NCBI RefSeq assembly: GCF_000496695.1
Contig: NZ_BAUJ01000033.1
Span: 1 to 53,011 of the forward strand
Length of the DNA: 53,011 nt
DNA from: Vibrio halioticoli NBRC 102217
GTDB taxonomy: Bacteria > Pseudomonadota > Gammaproteobacteria > Enterobacterales > Vibrionaceae
Direction: 5' to 3'
Under the pieces are notes generated by a model, which made no database searches, was not told the origin of the DNA, and saw nothing but the letters and a program-made list of their open reading frames with translations. The position numbers were made by a program, and so were the translations under genes. Shown here piece by piece: positions 1 to 8,142 of this stretch (its first letter is position 1; each line of letters opens with the position of its first letter).

Positions 1-130
1 AGTGTGATTGGTATAAGTAATAGATATCACTTTCTATCACCTAGGCTATTTCCACAATTAGACTTTAGGATGAGATGGCCGTTATCACCGTGAAAATTAA
101 CCGTTATTTTGTAAGTTGAGAGGCTGATCT

Positions 131-769
131 TTACTTGATATGAGGCATGTTGAGGCTAGGTAGATCACCTTTGGTGAGGCGCACAAAAACCAAGGCGGCG
201 GTGATCGCATCTTGCAGTGCATTGTGATGATCTCGTATAGGCAATTCTAAATGACGGCAAATGGCTTCAAGGCTTAAATCGAAGTAGGCGTTTTGCAGGT
301 GTCGTTCGAGCTTTTGTTGGTAGATGTGGCTGACTTCAATAATGTTGTTGGGCAACGGAAAGCCAAAATGCTTTTTAAACGCGATATCCAGAATGCGTTT
401 ATCGTAACGAATGTGATAGCCCACAATAGGGCGCTGGCCAATAAAATCGAGCAACTGCTGTAGCGCTTCTTTTTCGTCTAAGCCATCACCAAGGTCTTGG
501 TGGCGTATTTGATGCACCTTTATTGAACTTTCGTCTAATGACTGCGGGGCTTTGAGTTTGATGTGTAAAGGGGCGCTAGTGATGACTCGATTATCAATGA
601 TCTTAGTGGCGGCAATAGTGACAAGCTCCGCTCGGGTGGGCTCTAAGCTGGTGGTCTCACAATCAATGGAGACATATTCGTTATTGTCACTATCGCTGTG
701 TGCAAATAATGACTGAAAAGGGGAGCCTTGCAGTTTCCAATGCCAGTATTGTTTCAGTAAGCAGTTCAT
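131..769 (-). CDS. DEDDh-type 3'-5' exonuclease (DnaQ-like)
   Basis: A 212-residue protein of the DNA polymerase III epsilon/RNase T exonuclease superfamily. All three Exo motifs can be read: Exo I D36-x-E38 (SIDCETT), Exo II D123 (HIRYDKRIL) and Exo III H182-x4-D187 (HNALQDA), which is the complete two-metal DEDDh active site. It is too short and lacks the partner regions of true DnaQ, so it is probably an accessory exonuclease; the substrate is unknown. Its start lies 2 bases after the stop of the DUF294 gene, so the two are almost certainly co-transcribed and translationally coupled. An exonuclease beside a cNMP/CBS/DUF294 protein and an acetate-type symporter is a recurring neighbourhood in marine gammaproteobacteria, as far as I recall. 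Family call firm, role inferred. Confidence 0.85.
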   Translation of the reverse strand: MNCLLKQYWHWKLQGSPFQSLFAHSDSDNNEYVSIDCETTSLEPTRAELVTIAATKIIDNRVITSAPLHIKLKAPQSLDESSIKVHQIRHQDLGDGLDEKEALQQLLDFIGQRPIVGYHIRYDKRILDIAFKKHFGFPLPNNIIEVSHIYQQKLERHLQNAYFDLSLEAICRHLELPIRDHHNALQDAITAALVFVRLTKGDLPSLNMPHIK

Positions 770-771
770 AA

Positions 772-1962
772 TTAATCCCTTATCTGATAGTGGTAGCTAA
801 GGAATTGCTTAAATTTTTTCACCACATGCAAGCTGTGCCTGAGCAGGTCTCGCTCGGTTCTATCTAAGGCGTTAAGGTCGAGGTTATTTGACGCATCTTG
901 ATGTGCCAGTTGTTGAGCTAGACGCAGTTTACAAAAGAGTTTTAGGGCTTCACTGAGGTTATCGGCAGTGTCACTTTCAAGGCAACCGAGTTGGTGCAGA
1001 GCTTGGATCCGGTCAAAGGTATTACGCTGACGAATATCATGTTCTAACGCTAGCGCTCGAATGCCATGCACAATAGAAAAAATGCCACCTTGCTTGATAT
1101 CTAAGCCATCTTTGCGTGCTTTTACTTTGCCAAATAAGGTTAGTGGAACTGAGAATTGCAGTGCCGGTCTGACAAAGTCTGACAGGGTGAGCATTCGCCC
1201 TTTTAGGCTAGTATGTAAGGCGTCTAAAACTGGCTCAACAAGCTGTTTATTGCCTGCTACAGGCAGAGCATCGGAGAATATGGCAAGCTGCATCACCGAG
1301 TCGGCATTACTCATTGCTATCCATTGCGTTACTTTGTGTTGCCATTGGCTTTGGGTTGCCACCCAAAGCGGGTTATTCACCATGACTTGACCGGGGCACA
1401 GTGGGTAGCCAAGTTGTAATAAGGTTTCGGTGAGTTCATTCATTATCGATTGGCACTGCGGCCATTCATAACCCTCTTCTATAATCAGAGCATTGTCTTG
1501 ATCAGTTTTTAGCACCTGTTCACCGCGCCCCTCAGAGCCTAATACCAGTAGACAGCAGTGAGGCTGAATTTCTTTAGGCACAATGAGCTGAAAGGCTTTC
1601 TCAATAATCTGCTCATTGAGTACTGAAATAAGCTCCATGATGAATCGAGTGCGTATGCCATTCACCAATAAGCTTTTTACAAAGTCATTTTGGCGTTGCG
1701 AAGTTTGCGCCAGCTCTGCGATGCTTTTTGCTCGGGCAATACTCAGGCTTAAAACGTGAGAGTGCGAAGAGAATGAGCTGAGTATTTGGGTTAAATCCAA
1801 CATGCCAACCGCTTGTTTGTCTTTAACCACCATCACTCGCTTCATTTTGTGACGAGTCATGGTGAGCATAGCGTTAAATACAAAGTCACCTTGCTTGATT
1901 TCATAAACCGGGAAGGTAGAGATATCCGCCACCGGCGTGCTCATCGTTAGCTGTTGTAACAC
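772..1962 (-). pseudogene. DUF294 nucleotidyltransferase with CBS domain: 3' part of a split gene
   Basis: A 396-residue frame starting with a GTG that has no Shine-Dalgarno site. The protein begins in the middle of a tandem CBS pair (second CBS about residues 8-65). It continues into a putative nucleotidyltransferase domain DUF294 with the signature GSEGRGEQ at 142 and catalytic-type D154 and D156 (TDQDNA), then the helical DUF294 C-terminal domain. Related proteins are normally one chain of about 610-620 residues: cNMP-binding, CBS, CBS, DUF294, DUF294_C. Here the upstream frame (1947-2582) supplies the missing N-terminus and overlaps by 16 bases in another frame. An in-frame ATG at 1944 lies two bases after the upstream stop (TAACGATG), so reinitiation could still give a separate C-terminal protein. 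It could be an inactivated gene, a coupled pair of half-proteins, or a sequence error. Confidence 0.75.
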
Positions 1963-2582
1963 AACAGATTGGTGCGGGTAACTATGGCATACGGAGAGGC
2001 GCTAGGTGCTTGCTGCACGCGGGGATCGTCTGCGGCAAGTTCAACTAATGCGGCATCAATATCATCATTGTTGAGTAGCATCGTCGCCTGTTGGATACTG
2101 GTGTCTGGCGTTAAAATTAACGGAGGATGATAGATAGATTCATCCACTTTAGTCAGAATAAATTCGGCAAGGTTTTGCTGTTTTTTTGCTTCGGTAATGA
2201 GTTGTTGGCGCTTAGATAAACGGCTATCAAAATAGTCAGCAAAGGATTGGTTCTTGTTGAACAGCTCAAGAAAAACCTCACTGGGTAGTAGGTAACACAA
2301 TACATCTTCGAGGGCGACGTATTGATGGCGAACTTTACCCTCGAACAGTGAGCGCACATCAAAGAGATCATCGTGCCCGTAGTGAGCAAACACTTCGCTT
2401 TGCTGCCTTTCTTCTACTGCGCCCTTAATTAGCACATATAAGTGGGTGCTGGATTGCCCGCTGTCTATCAAAATATCGCCAGCGCGAAAGTAGGCAATGT
2501 CTAACGAAGCCTTCAACTGCTTTATTTGCTGCGAGTTGAGGCGGTCAAAAGGGGGATGTTGGGTATTAAATTTCTCAGGCAT
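1947..2582 (-). pseudogene. cNMP-binding/CBS N-terminal part of the split DUF294 protein
   Basis: About 211 residues from the ATG at 2582, which has AAGGA about 13 bases upstream; a TTG at 2606 would add 8 residues. Residues ~10-115 look like a cyclic-nucleotide-binding beta-barrel (LKASLDIAYFRAGDILIDSG, then YVLIKGAVEE). Residues ~145-205 start a CBS domain (PLILTPDTSIQQATMLLNNDD...YAIVTRTNLL). The frame then hits a stop after CYNS, exactly where the second CBS domain should follow; that domain continues in the next frame. From memory the family reads NLL-HAV before the second CBS, so loss of about 7 bases would explain the shift. The gene is divergent from the MFS gene at 2773. Possible ligands are cAMP (CNB domain) and adenylates (CBS), by family only. 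Confidence 0.72.
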
Positions 2583-2606
2583 GCAGACTTCATCCTTTGG
2601 CGACAA

Positions 2607-2772
2607 ACCTTAATAGTGACTAGTGTGCCAAATTTTCCAATAAGCTCCAGACGACTTTGGTCTAATAGGAGATTGTCCTAATAGGGAAAAGGTGAAATAA
2701 CAGTTATCCCTTTTTATTCCACAAGGTTCACTTCATAATTGCGCCCTAAATCAGTTTATTGTTGGATTATGA
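2607..2772. promoter_or_regulatory. Divergent intergenic region with direct CTAATAGG repeats
   Basis: This 166-base gap between the split cNMP/DUF294 gene (leftward) and the MFS gene (rightward) must hold both promoters. CTAATAGG occurs twice, at 2662-2669 and 2678-2685, in the same orientation with 16-base periodicity. A related sequence, GGTCTAATAAGGGGAGA, occurs beyond the 3' end of the crbR gene near 10327. The repeats may be a regulator site, but no regulator can be assigned from sequence. Confidence 0.4.
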
Positions 2773-3957
2773 ATGTTGAAGCCGTCACCTTATGCGTGGA
2801 TTTCCCAGTATTTCTTGGGGTTCTTTTTTGCCTATGGCGTGTATCTGCCTTTTTGGGCGCTATGGTTTAAAGACCAAGGTATCTCTGCATCTGACATTGG
2901 CTTGTTGCTCGGTGTTGCTTTTGCTACGCGCTGTGTTGCCAACCTAGTGATTACGCCTCGTATCCATAAGGTTGAACATTTAATTCCGACCTTGCGTGTA
3001 TTGAGTCTGGCCTCGCTGGCATTTATCGCCTTTCACTTTTTTACCGGTGGCAGTTTTTGGCTCATGGCGGTGGCGACCATTTTGTTTAACCTATGTTGCG
3101 GGCCGATAGTGCCGCTGTCTGATGCGATGGCGAATCACTATGCACGCTTAAAAATGCTCGACTATGGTCGAACTCGTCTGTGGGGTTCGATTGCCTTTAT
3201 TGTCGGTTCGACGGTGGTGGGTTTTTTGGTGGCGCACTTTGGCGTAGATTTCATTGTGTATACCGCTTTAGCCGGGATCGCATTTTCTATCCTAGTGTCG
3301 ATGCGTAATCCTACGCCGATGCCAGTGACACAAGGCAATACTGAATCGAAGCGACCAAAGCTGAGCCAGTTATTGCGTGAGTGGCCAGTGATTAAGTTCA
3401 TTGCTTTGATTGCGCTGATTCAGGGCAGTCACGCTGCTTACTATGGATTTAGCTCTATTCACTGGAAAGAAGCCGGCTACACTGCTGACATTATTGGTTA
3501 TCTGTGGAGCTTAGGCGTGATTGCCGAGGTAGCGATTTTTGCCTTTAGCAATCGTTGGTTTGGTAAGTGGTCACTGCGCGCTCTGTTTTTAGTCGCTTCG
3601 GCCGGTGTGATCGTGCGTTGGGGCTTAACCGCTTCGACCACTATGTTGTTTGCGCTAGTGTTAATACAACTACTCCACGGCATCACTTTTGCTTTGGCGC
3701 ATATTGCCGCTATTCGTTATATCCAAAACTCGCCAACAAACAAAATGGTGGCGCTGCAGGCGTTATACAATGCGATTCCGCTTGGGGTGGTAATGGCTGC
3801 CATGACCGCCTTGAGTGGTTGGGGTTATGAGTTGTGGGGAGCGAATGTATTTTGGGCGATGTCGGCGATGGGGCTTCTGGCGATGTTCATCAAACTGGAT
3901 GCACCAGCGAGCAATATTGAAGAAGTGAGCATTGAACCACAAAAACAAGCTAACTAA
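2773..3957 (+). CDS. MFS transporter, HcaT/3-phenylpropionate permease-like
   Basis: A 394-residue, strongly hydrophobic protein with about 12 predicted membrane segments. It begins with SPYAWISQYFLGFFFAYGVYLPFWALWF, typical of the HcaT/YcaD-like branch of the major facilitator superfamily. An MFS loop-type motif (DYGRTRLWGSIAF, about residues 130-142) is present. The length matches E. coli HcaT (about 380). It is encoded alone, 124 bases upstream of crbS and in the same direction, so read-through is possible. The substrate is not predictable: the E. coli namesake is annotated for phenylpropionate, but the Vibrio relatives occur without the degradation genes. Confidence 0.85.
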   Translation: MLKPSPYAWISQYFLGFFFAYGVYLPFWALWFKDQGISASDIGLLLGVAFATRCVANLVITPRIHKVEHLIPTLRVLSLASLAFIAFHFFTGGSFWLMAVATILFNLCCGPIVPLSDAMANHYARLKMLDYGRTRLWGSIAFIVGSTVVGFLVAHFGVDFIVYTALAGIAFSILVSMRNPTPMPVTQGNTESKRPKLSQLLREWPVIKFIALIALIQGSHAAYYGFSSIHWKEAGYTADIIGYLWSLGVIAEVAIFAFSNRWFGKWSLRALFLVASAGVIVRWGLTASTTMLFALVLIQLLHGITFALAHIAAIRYIQNSPTNKMVALQALYNAIPLGVVMAAMTALSGWGYELWGANVFWAMSAMGLLAMFIKLDAPASNIEEVSIEPQKQAN

Positions 3958-4081
3958 CTGAACTATAAAGCGATCCTTGACTAGTCTTATAGCAATAAAT
4001 CTACTTGCCGACGTTGTCGGTATTATTCAATGCAGTGGATTTGCTGATGAGATGAACGTTGATACGAGTTAAGGATGACTT

Positions 4082-7000
4082 ATGCAAGGATGGGTGATTG
4101 TCCCCGCATCACTGCTTTATTTGGTGTTGCTCTTTTTAATCGCATGGTATGGGGATAAGCGACCACAATGGCTAGCCAATTGGCGTCCGTGGATTTATAG
4201 CCTGTCGATTGCGGTTTACTGCACCTCTTGGACCTTTTTTGGTACGGTAGGCCAAGCCGCCAATAACCCTTGGGCATTCCTGCCTGTTTATCTCGCTCCT
4301 ATCATCGTCTTTGTGTTTTTCTGGCGCGTATTAGCGCGCATGATTTTGGTGGCAAAGCGAGAACACATCAGTTCCATTGCCGATTTTATCGCAGCTCGCT
4401 ATGGCAAAGCGCAAGGCTTAGCCGTCTTTGTTACCTTGATTTCTGTAGTTGGTATCTTGCCTTATATCGCCTTACAAATGCGCGGTATTATGATGGGCAT
4501 TGAGTTGGCAGTACCTGAAATACTGGGTGAAGACGGTGCGAATAAATTCTATGTTTCTTGGTTAATGGTGATTGCATTAGCTGCGTTTACTGCCTTGTTT
4601 GGTACGCGCCATATTGATAATACTGAGCATCACCGCGGCATGATGATGGCGATTGCGTTTGAGTCTATCGTCAAGTTAGTGGCTTTTTTGTTTGTCGGTT
4701 TGTTTGTGGTGATGGTGGTACTGCAACGCACAGACATTCAACTGTGGGAGGTGGCAAAGCAAACCTACGCTGCCCCCAATATTCCTACCTTATTGATTCA
4801 CACCTTACTGACCATGATGGCGATTTTTTGTTTGCCTAGACAGTTTCATACCATGGTGGTGGAAAACGAAAGAGCGCACGATTTACACACCGCGCGCCGC
4901 GTATTTCCGGCTTACTTAGGTCTGATGGGCTTGTTTGTATTGCCGATTGCGTGGGTTGGCTCCAGTTTGTTGCCGGGCAGTTCAGCCGACAGTTATGTGA
5001 TTAGTCTCCCCCTTGCCATGGGCGCAGATGGGGTGGCGTTACTGGCGTTTATTGGTGGTGTGTCGGCGGCCAGTGGCATGGTGATTGTATCGACTATTGC
5101 ACTGGCGATTATGGTGTCTAATGATTTAGTCATGCCACTGCTATTGCGCAGAATGAAACTGTCGCAACATAACTTCCGCCATTTCTCTGGGCGCCTCTTG
5201 GTGATTCGCCGCATCTTGATTGTGCTACTGATTGTTGGGGCGTGGTTCTTTTATCAGGTGCTCGATAGCATTGGTAGTTTGTCGGCGATTGGCTTTCTCT
5301 CTTTTGCCGCCGTGACTCAATTTGCTCCGGCATTGCTCGGGGGTATGTATTGGCGACACGGCAATCGCAATGGTGTGTATGTGGGCCTAGTGGTGGGTTT
5401 TGTATTGTGGCTAGTAACGCTGATGAGCCAAACCGGTATTTTGGCCGGAGATGCACAAACCAATATCCTGATTTGGATTATTTCCCCGCCAGAGTTATTG
5501 GCGAATTTGCAGATCAAAAACTCCGATTGGGGCATGTTGCTCAGCATTAGCGCCAATAGTGCCTGCTATGTGTTGGTCTCGATATTAACCCGCTCAAACA
5601 TTAGTGAGCGCTTACAATCGGCGGCTTTTGTCGGTTCGCCACTTCCCGAATCGGATAATACCAGCCTTTACCAAAGCCGAGTCACAGTGGCAGAGCTGGA
5701 GTTGGTGGCGTCCAAATTTGTTGGCAGACAAAGAGTGCGCAGTGCCTTTAACCAATTTTGGAGTCAACAAGAACAAGTGCTGATGCCGAATCAATACGCG
5801 CCTTCAACCTTGATACGACATACCGAGCGAGTATTGGCGGGCGTATTTGGTGCCTCTTCAGCAAAGTTAGTACTCACTTCTGCTTTGCAGGGTAAGAACA
5901 TGCAGTTGGAAGAAGTGGCTACCATAGTGGATGAAGCCTCCGAGCTGTACGATTTTAGCCGTAGTTTATTGCAAGGAGCGATTGAACACATAGAACAAGG
6001 CATTGCGGTAGTGGATAAGCAGCTTAGGCTGGTGGCTTGGAATCAGCGCTATATTGAGCTGTTTGATTTTCCGGTGGGCTTGATTCAGGTAGGCAGACCG
6101 ATTGCCGATATTATTCGCCATAACGCCGAACAAGGGCTTTGTGGCCCCGGTGATCCCGAGGTTCATGTGCAGCGCCGAATCGAGCACTTACAGCGCGGCA
6201 GCCACCATACCTCTTCTCGTCAAAGAGCCGATGGGCGAGTGATTGAAGTACAAGGCAACCCGATGCCAAGCGGCGGTTTTGCGATGAGCTTTAGCGATAT
6301 TACTGTGTATCGTCAGGCGGAGCAGGCGTTAAAAGATGCCAATGTGACTCTTGAGGAAAGAGTGCAAGAGCGAACCTATGAGCTAGAGCAATTAAACCGT
6401 CAGTTGACGATTGCCACGCAACGCTCTGAGCAAGAGTCACAATCTAAATCTCGCTTTTTAGCCGCAGTGAGTCATGACTTGATGCAACCTCTTAATGCAG
6501 CGCGATTGTTTACCTCTTCATTATCAGAAATAGCCAAAGATGATGAAACTCAGCGCGTGGCTCGGCATATTGAAAGCGCCATGGAAGCGGCGGAAGAGCT
6601 GATTAGTGATTTATTGGATATCTCACGCTTAGAGTCGGGCAAGTTACCGACCAAAGTGCAGGCTTTTGCTTTGAGCGAAATGCTATTAAATCTAGACGCC
6701 GAATTTGGCGTGATTGCAGAACAGCAAGGCATCAATTTTAGAACCATTCCTACCCAACAATTTGTCGAGTCTGACCCTAAGTTACTGCGTCGAGTGCTAC
6801 AAAATTTCTTAACTAATGCCTTTCGTTATAGTCCGCAAGGTAAAGTGCTATTGGGCGTACGACGAGAAGGTAACTCTCTTTCTATTCAAGTGTGGGACAA
6901 CGGCGTTGGGGTTGAAGAAGACAAACAGCAACTGATATTTGAAGAGTTTACTCGCACCAATCAAATTCGCTCAGACAAAGGGTTGGGCTTAGGGCTTGCC

Positions 7001-7549
7001 ATCTCGAAAGGGATTGCGCAGTTATTGGGGCATCGCATCTCATTGCGCTCTTGGCCGAGCAAAGGAAGTGTCTTCTCAGTGACGGTTCCTCTTGCAGAAA
7101 AAGCACTGTTATCCACGCCCTCATCCACACCTATTGCGCCGATAGCGACTCCTTTAAGCGGTTTGCGCGTGTTATGTGTTGATGATGAAACCTCGATATT
7201 GGAAGGCATGGAAAACCTATTACAGCGTTGGGGCTGTGATGTCAGGTTAGCCACTGATTTGCAGTTGAGTTTGCTTAGATTAGAGCATGATTGGCAACCG
7301 GATGTGATTTTATCAGATTATCGATTAGAAGATGGCAAGACAGGATTACAAGTGCTGCAACGTTTTCGTCAGCTATTAGGCGGCAGTTTTCATGGGGTGA
7401 TCATCAGTGCTGATCGCACCCCAGATATTATTGAACAAGTGAAAAACGAAGGCTTTGATTTTCTGGCAAAACCGGTCAAGCCATTAAAACTTCGAACTCT
7501 TTTGAATAACGCTGAACGTTATTTGTCTTCGGTAAATAACGTTTCATAA
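4082..7549 (+). CDS. crbS: CrbS-type hybrid histidine kinase with sodium/solute symporter domain
   Basis: A 1155-residue membrane sensor. Residues ~1-500 form an SLC5 (sodium:solute symporter) domain of about 13 membrane helices, as in PutP and ActP. A cytoplasmic linker that probably includes the STAC region follows (~530-620), then a PAS domain (~630-745), a short coiled coil (EERVQERTYELEQLNRQL), HisKA with phospho-acceptor H798 in SHDLMQPLN, a HATPase with N-box NFLTNAFRY and G-boxes, and a C-terminal receiver (acidic pair at ~1034, phospho-acceptor D1079 in LSDYR). This is the architecture of CrbS, which with CrbR controls acetyl-CoA synthetase and the acetate switch in Vibrio cholerae. 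The start ATG at 4082 has AAGGAT upstream. The partner crbR and a solute symporter lie downstream on the opposite strand. Ligand unknown; acetate or a related solute is plausible. Confidence 0.9.
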   Translation: MQGWVIVPASLLYLVLLFLIAWYGDKRPQWLANWRPWIYSLSIAVYCTSWTFFGTVGQAANNPWAFLPVYLAPIIVFVFFWRVLARMILVAKREHISSIADFIAARYGKAQGLAVFVTLISVVGILPYIALQMRGIMMGIELAVPEILGEDGANKFYVSWLMVIALAAFTALFGTRHIDNTEHHRGMMMAIAFESIVKLVAFLFVGLFVVMVVLQRTDIQLWEVAKQTYAAPNIPTLLIHTLLTMMAIFCLPRQFHTMVVENERAHDLHTARRVFPAYLGLMGLFVLPIAWVGSSLLPGSSADSYVISLPLAMGADGVALLAFIGGVSAASGMVIVSTIALAIMVSNDLVMPLLLRRMKLSQHNFRHFSGRLLVIRRILIVLLIVGAWFFYQVLDSIGSLSAIGFLSFAAVTQFAPALLGGMYWRHGNRNGVYVGLVVGFVLWLVTLMSQTGILAGDAQTNILIWIISPPELLANLQIKNSDWGMLLSISANSACYVLVSILTRSNISERLQSAAFVGSPLPESDNTSLYQSRVTVAELELVASKFVGRQRVRSAFNQFWSQQEQVLMPNQYAPSTLIRHTERVLAGVFGASSAKLVLTSALQGKNMQLEEVATIVDEASELYDFSRSLLQGAIEHIEQGIAVVDKQLRLVAWNQRYIELFDFPVGLIQVGRPIADIIRHNAEQGLCGPGDPEVHVQRRIEHLQRGSHHTSSRQRADGRVIEVQGNPMPSGGFAMSFSDITVYRQAEQALKDANVTLEERVQERTYELEQLNRQLTIATQRSEQESQSKSRFLAAVSHDLMQPLNAARLFTSSLSEIAKDDETQRVARHIESAMEAAEELISDLLDISRLESGKLPTKVQAFALSEMLLNLDAEFGVIAEQQGINFRTIPTQQFVESDPKLLRRVLQNFLTNAFRYSPQGKVLLGVRREGNSLSIQVWDNGVGVEEDKQQLIFEEFTRTNQIRSDKGLGLGLAISKGIAQLLGHRISLRSWPSKGSVFSVTVPLAEKALLSTPSSTPIAPIATPLSGLRVLCVDDETSILEGMENLLQRWGCDVRLATDLQLSLLRLEHDWQPDVILSDYRLEDGKTGLQVLQRFRQLLGGSFHGVIISADRTPDIIEQVKNEGFDFLAKPVKPLKLRTLLNNAERYLSSVNNVS

Positions 7550-8001
7550 ACCACGAAGGTAGTGTCGGTTTCGCCAAAGTAATAGGTGTTATCAGCTTGA
7601 GCGACTACGCGCAGCTGTTTAGTGTCGAGATCACTTGCAGGCAATGAGACAGCCCAGTTGCGTTTATCTGCACTGGTAGCGGTCATGTTTATTGGTTTAG
7701 TATCGCCGTTTTCATCTAGTGAGACTTTTATGCCTTGCAGAGGAAATTTCGCTTTTAGAGTGAGATCTAAGGTATTTTCAGTGAGCTTTTCTGAACGAAA
7801 TTGAATCTTGAATTCACCGTTTTCAAAGTCACATAGACCACTGGTGTAACGGCAATTTGATTTACTGATCAGCTTGTAGCTTTCGCCTTGTTTAGCCGCG
7901 TGAGGTTTCTCACTGACGGCCATATCGATGCCAAAATAGGTAATTACAGCCAAGATGGGTGCAACTATTAAAGCAACGATAAAGTGTTTGTTTTTGAACA
8001 T
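7519..8001 (-). CDS. Small membrane-anchored periplasmic protein of unknown function
   Basis: A 160-residue protein with one N-terminal hydrophobic segment (residues ~8-28, FIVALIVAPILAVITYFGID) and a soluble remainder. The soluble part is rich in beta-type sequence, has two cysteines (CRYTSGLCDF, about residues 50-57) that could form a disulfide, and ends in a strand-rich tail (TYYFGETDTTFVVYETLF). The topology suggests a type II anchor with a periplasmic domain. It resembles the hypothetical proteins next to crbS in other Vibrio; I know no function. Its last 31 bases overlap the 3' end of crbS tail to tail. It lies 141 bases downstream of the symporter gene on the same strand, past a terminator, so it probably has its own promoter. 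Confidence 0.7.
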   Translation of the reverse strand: MFKNKHFIVALIVAPILAVITYFGIDMAVSEKPHAAKQGESYKLISKSNCRYTSGLCDFENGEFKIQFRSEKLTENTLDLTLKAKFPLQGIKVSLDENGDTKPINMTATSADKRNWAVSLPASDLDTKQLRVVAQADNTYYFGETDTTFVVYETLFTEDK

Positions 8002-8094
8002 TTTTGCATCCTAGCGTCAATGTAAAAGAGTTGGTATAAAGTATAGGGATGATATTGCATATCCATCTTCTTACCATACTCGACTTATGCTATT

Positions 8095-8118
8095 AAAAAA
8101 GCCCCCTAAGGGGCTTTT
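8095..8118 (-). terminator. Rho-independent terminator after the symporter operon
   Basis: GCCCCCTAAGGGGC is flanked by A and T runs. Read leftward, it forms a GC-rich hairpin followed by a T-run, 25 bases past the symporter stop codon. Confidence 0.85.
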
Positions 8119-8142
8119 GTGGACTAGATTGGATAGAATCTA

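Noticed and set aside
1..130. Sequence before the first gene
   Set aside because: It contains short TATCACTTTCTATCACC repeats but no frame, hairpin or promoter I can defend.
1061..1390. 109-residue plus-strand frame inside the DUF294 gene
   Set aside because: It is the reverse of a clearly coding DUF294 region, has no ribosome site and no recognisable domain.
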